From Ficedula albicollis (taxonomy: Eukaryota; Chordata; Aves; Passeriformes; Muscicapidae), in the NCBI RefSeq assembly GCF_000247815.1, contig NC_021672.1, positions 73,147,051-73,211,050 of the forward strand: a DNA stretch of 64,000 nt, read 5' to 3'. Every line of letters starts with the position of its first letter. Position 1 is the stretch's first letter. Both the position numbers and the translations under genes were made by a program. Below the pieces are notes generated by a model that saw nothing but the letters and a program-made list of their open reading frames with translations, searched no databases and was not told the DNA's origin. Below, piece after piece: positions 62,175-64,000 of the stretch.

Positions 62175-64000
62175 TCAGACATTTGCCCAAGATTTTCAGG
62201 ATAATCCTGTTATTTGTGCCTTGATTCAAATCTGACTGAGTACTGAAACTTCTCCTTTTATTTTTGAAAGGAATAGGAGTTTTTCCACTTGCTCTGTATC
62301 AAAGCAGTTCCAGCTTGTACTGGGACTGGGATGCTCTGGTTAAATTGCTCTGTCCCAAATGTAGCTGCATTTCTCTCAGGGGTTGAAAATTCCTTGGGGA
62401 TGTCAGCTATTGTCTGCAATAATTGGTCTCTGAATCAAGAACAGCATTTCTTACCCACACAGCTGCCCCATCAAAGTGTGCCCCCTTTTCCTGAGGTGGC
62501 AGCCACGGCTGACTGAGGATCCTGAGCTGTTCCTGTCCATGGATGATGAGTGCTGGCAGGCAGTGAGCCTGCTCAAACCAGCTAATTGCATGTAAAGGCA
62601 CCTTCCAACTGCAAGGGAGGGTGCTGGAGCTGCAGTGCCAGGGAACAGCAGCTGTGGGGATGGAATTTCTTCTCGTGGAGTCCAACCTAAATGTACATTT
62701 TGTTGATTTTATTTTGACATTTTCGGTGGCGTACCTCAAAGGTAGGGAAAACTTTTTCCTCTTGTTACTGAAACTAGAAGAAGAAGAAGAAAGCTGCTTT
62801 CTCTGGGTTTTCAAAAGCTTCAGCAAAGAGTCACTCCACAAAAAGAGATTTCGTTTGGATCTAACAGGAGCAGGGTTATTAAATGCACACACAAAAAAAA
62901 TAGCACAGGTCCTTTGTGTTTCCTTTTTGAGCCTCGATTTGATGTAGGTTTCTGGAGCATCACCAATTGATCAATAAAACATGTTAGACTGCATGCTAGT
63001 ACTGATTAATTCACACCTTTGGTACACAGTAAGAAACAAGGTGAAGCCTGGTGTCTATAAAGGGACTTGCTAAGTGCATCAGCCAGTTGTCTGCTAATGT
63101 GTGCAGCACGTCTCAGAAGGGCAGTGCCAGCCCTGGACACCCTGGTGTGCCCATGGCTCTGGTCACAGGAGGGCCCTGCCACAGCTGGCAAACCCTGCCC
63201 GAGCTTCCAGGTCTCACTTGGGGCTGAGGGGAAAATCTAGTATTGCTGGAAAAAAAAAATGAGTCATTTTAGCCTGGACTGTTTTAGCAAGACCTATTTA
63301 AAGCTGTATTTTAGCCTTCTGTCAAAGAACTTTTTGATTGTGTGTTTGAAGATTGAGTACAGTTTGTCAAAAGGAACCTCTTGCAAAGCATCCTGTTTGT
63401 TTATTTTGCATCTCATATTTTTTAAATTCAAGATGCAGAAATGGTGACCGTGTACTCTAAGAGCTGCTTTTCTCCCCACACTGGAGGAATCTTAAACATC
63501 CCCAAGTGGCCAACTTCTGACAACACTGCTTTGTCAACTTTTAGCTCTTTTAGTCTCCCCGTGTGTAAACTTATGTGGGAGCACTGCTGAATTTTACCAG
63601 GAAGGGTGGGAGGGTTTCGCTGGCCAGGTGCAGAGGAAAGCACAGATATCTCTGAGTACTGATTCAATGTACTGCCATATTTATTGCTGGAAAAGCTGGT
63701 TTAAGATCCATCTTTACTACAAGAGCATTTTTAACTCCTGATGTCTTCATGGGAATTTCATACATTGGTAGTTTTCAGAGAACAGACATTAATAGCTATT
63801 AAGTAAAGTCTGCAATTGCACGGCGTTGTTAATTACCTCCAGTCATGTAATTTATTGAACTTACAAAACTTAAGTTCCTGAGTGCTACAGCTAATTATAA
63901 GATTGGAAATTAATCCAGAAGTGGAAATTATGGCCATGCTTGAAAAACTCTCTCTCAGGCAGCTTTGATCACTTCCACATGCTTTTACCCCCAGGTCTCT
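62175..64000 (+). other. DERA intron 5 (continued), no exon seen
   Basis: No remaining DERA exon, other gene, RNA gene or repeat family recognised up to the end of the window. Confidence 0.6.

Noticed and set aside
58069..64000. Search for DERA exon 6 onward
   Set aside because: No frame resembling the expected ALYDEI segment or the KTSTGK active-site segment was found, so the 3' part of the gene lies outside the window.

Overview
The window looks like a bird nuclear genome, probably a songbird. It contains two vertebrate genes in conserved order, STRAP then DERA, both on the + strand with clean GT-AG splice sites. It also carries CR1-type LINE tails and an ERVL-like LTR of a kind typical of birds, and its introns are compact. 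There is no bacterial-style gene content, and most open frames are chance frames in introns or intergenic DNA.

Layout. 1-3.2 kb: non-coding, with a 171-bp tandem duplication. 3.2-4.9 kb: a CpG-rich promoter-like island with a 384-base pure C run and two splice-donor-like sites on the - strand. From vertebrate gene order (EPS8 lies head-to-head with STRAP) this may be an EPS8 upstream first exon, but no EPS8 coding exon is visible. 6.0-6.4 kb: a 354-base C run bracketed by poly-A. 6.4-33.6 kb: a long gene-poor stretch with short duplications, two LTR-like fragments, one perfect NFI-type palindrome and possible conserved non-coding DNA near 31.3-31.9 kb. 33.7-36.3 kb: a ~190-copy TGGA array, then a degenerate ~60-bp minisatellite, then ~23 copies of a 50/52-bp minisatellite, ending in a 326-base N gap. 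37.25-42.47 kb: STRAP exons 2-10; exon 1 and the promoter are probably in the gap. 44.58-46.11 kb: a 1,526-base uninterrupted C run directly upstream of DERA exon 1. 46.17-58.07 kb: DERA exons 1-5, with exon 2 present three times (+, -, +) in a foldback. The rest of DERA lies beyond the window. 61.7-62.2 kb: a cysteine-rich open frame on the - strand followed by a 48-base A tract, possibly a retrocopy.

STRAP is a seven-bladed WD40 adaptor (SMN complex assembly, TGF-beta receptor signalling, mRNA translation). DERA is the cytosolic deoxyribose-phosphate aldolase of deoxynucleoside breakdown. They are neighbours by old synteny, and no shared pathway is implied.

The strongest signals are structural. 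There are three giant pure C tracts, two of them at promoter-like islands. At least 13 near-identical short tandem duplications are scattered across the window, one of which copies a STRAP splice donor. A forward-reverse-forward triplication contains DERA exon 2. Many of these look like assembly products (gap filling, retained haplotypes, or a missed hairpin adapter), although some could be real. I found no convincing undescribed biological system.
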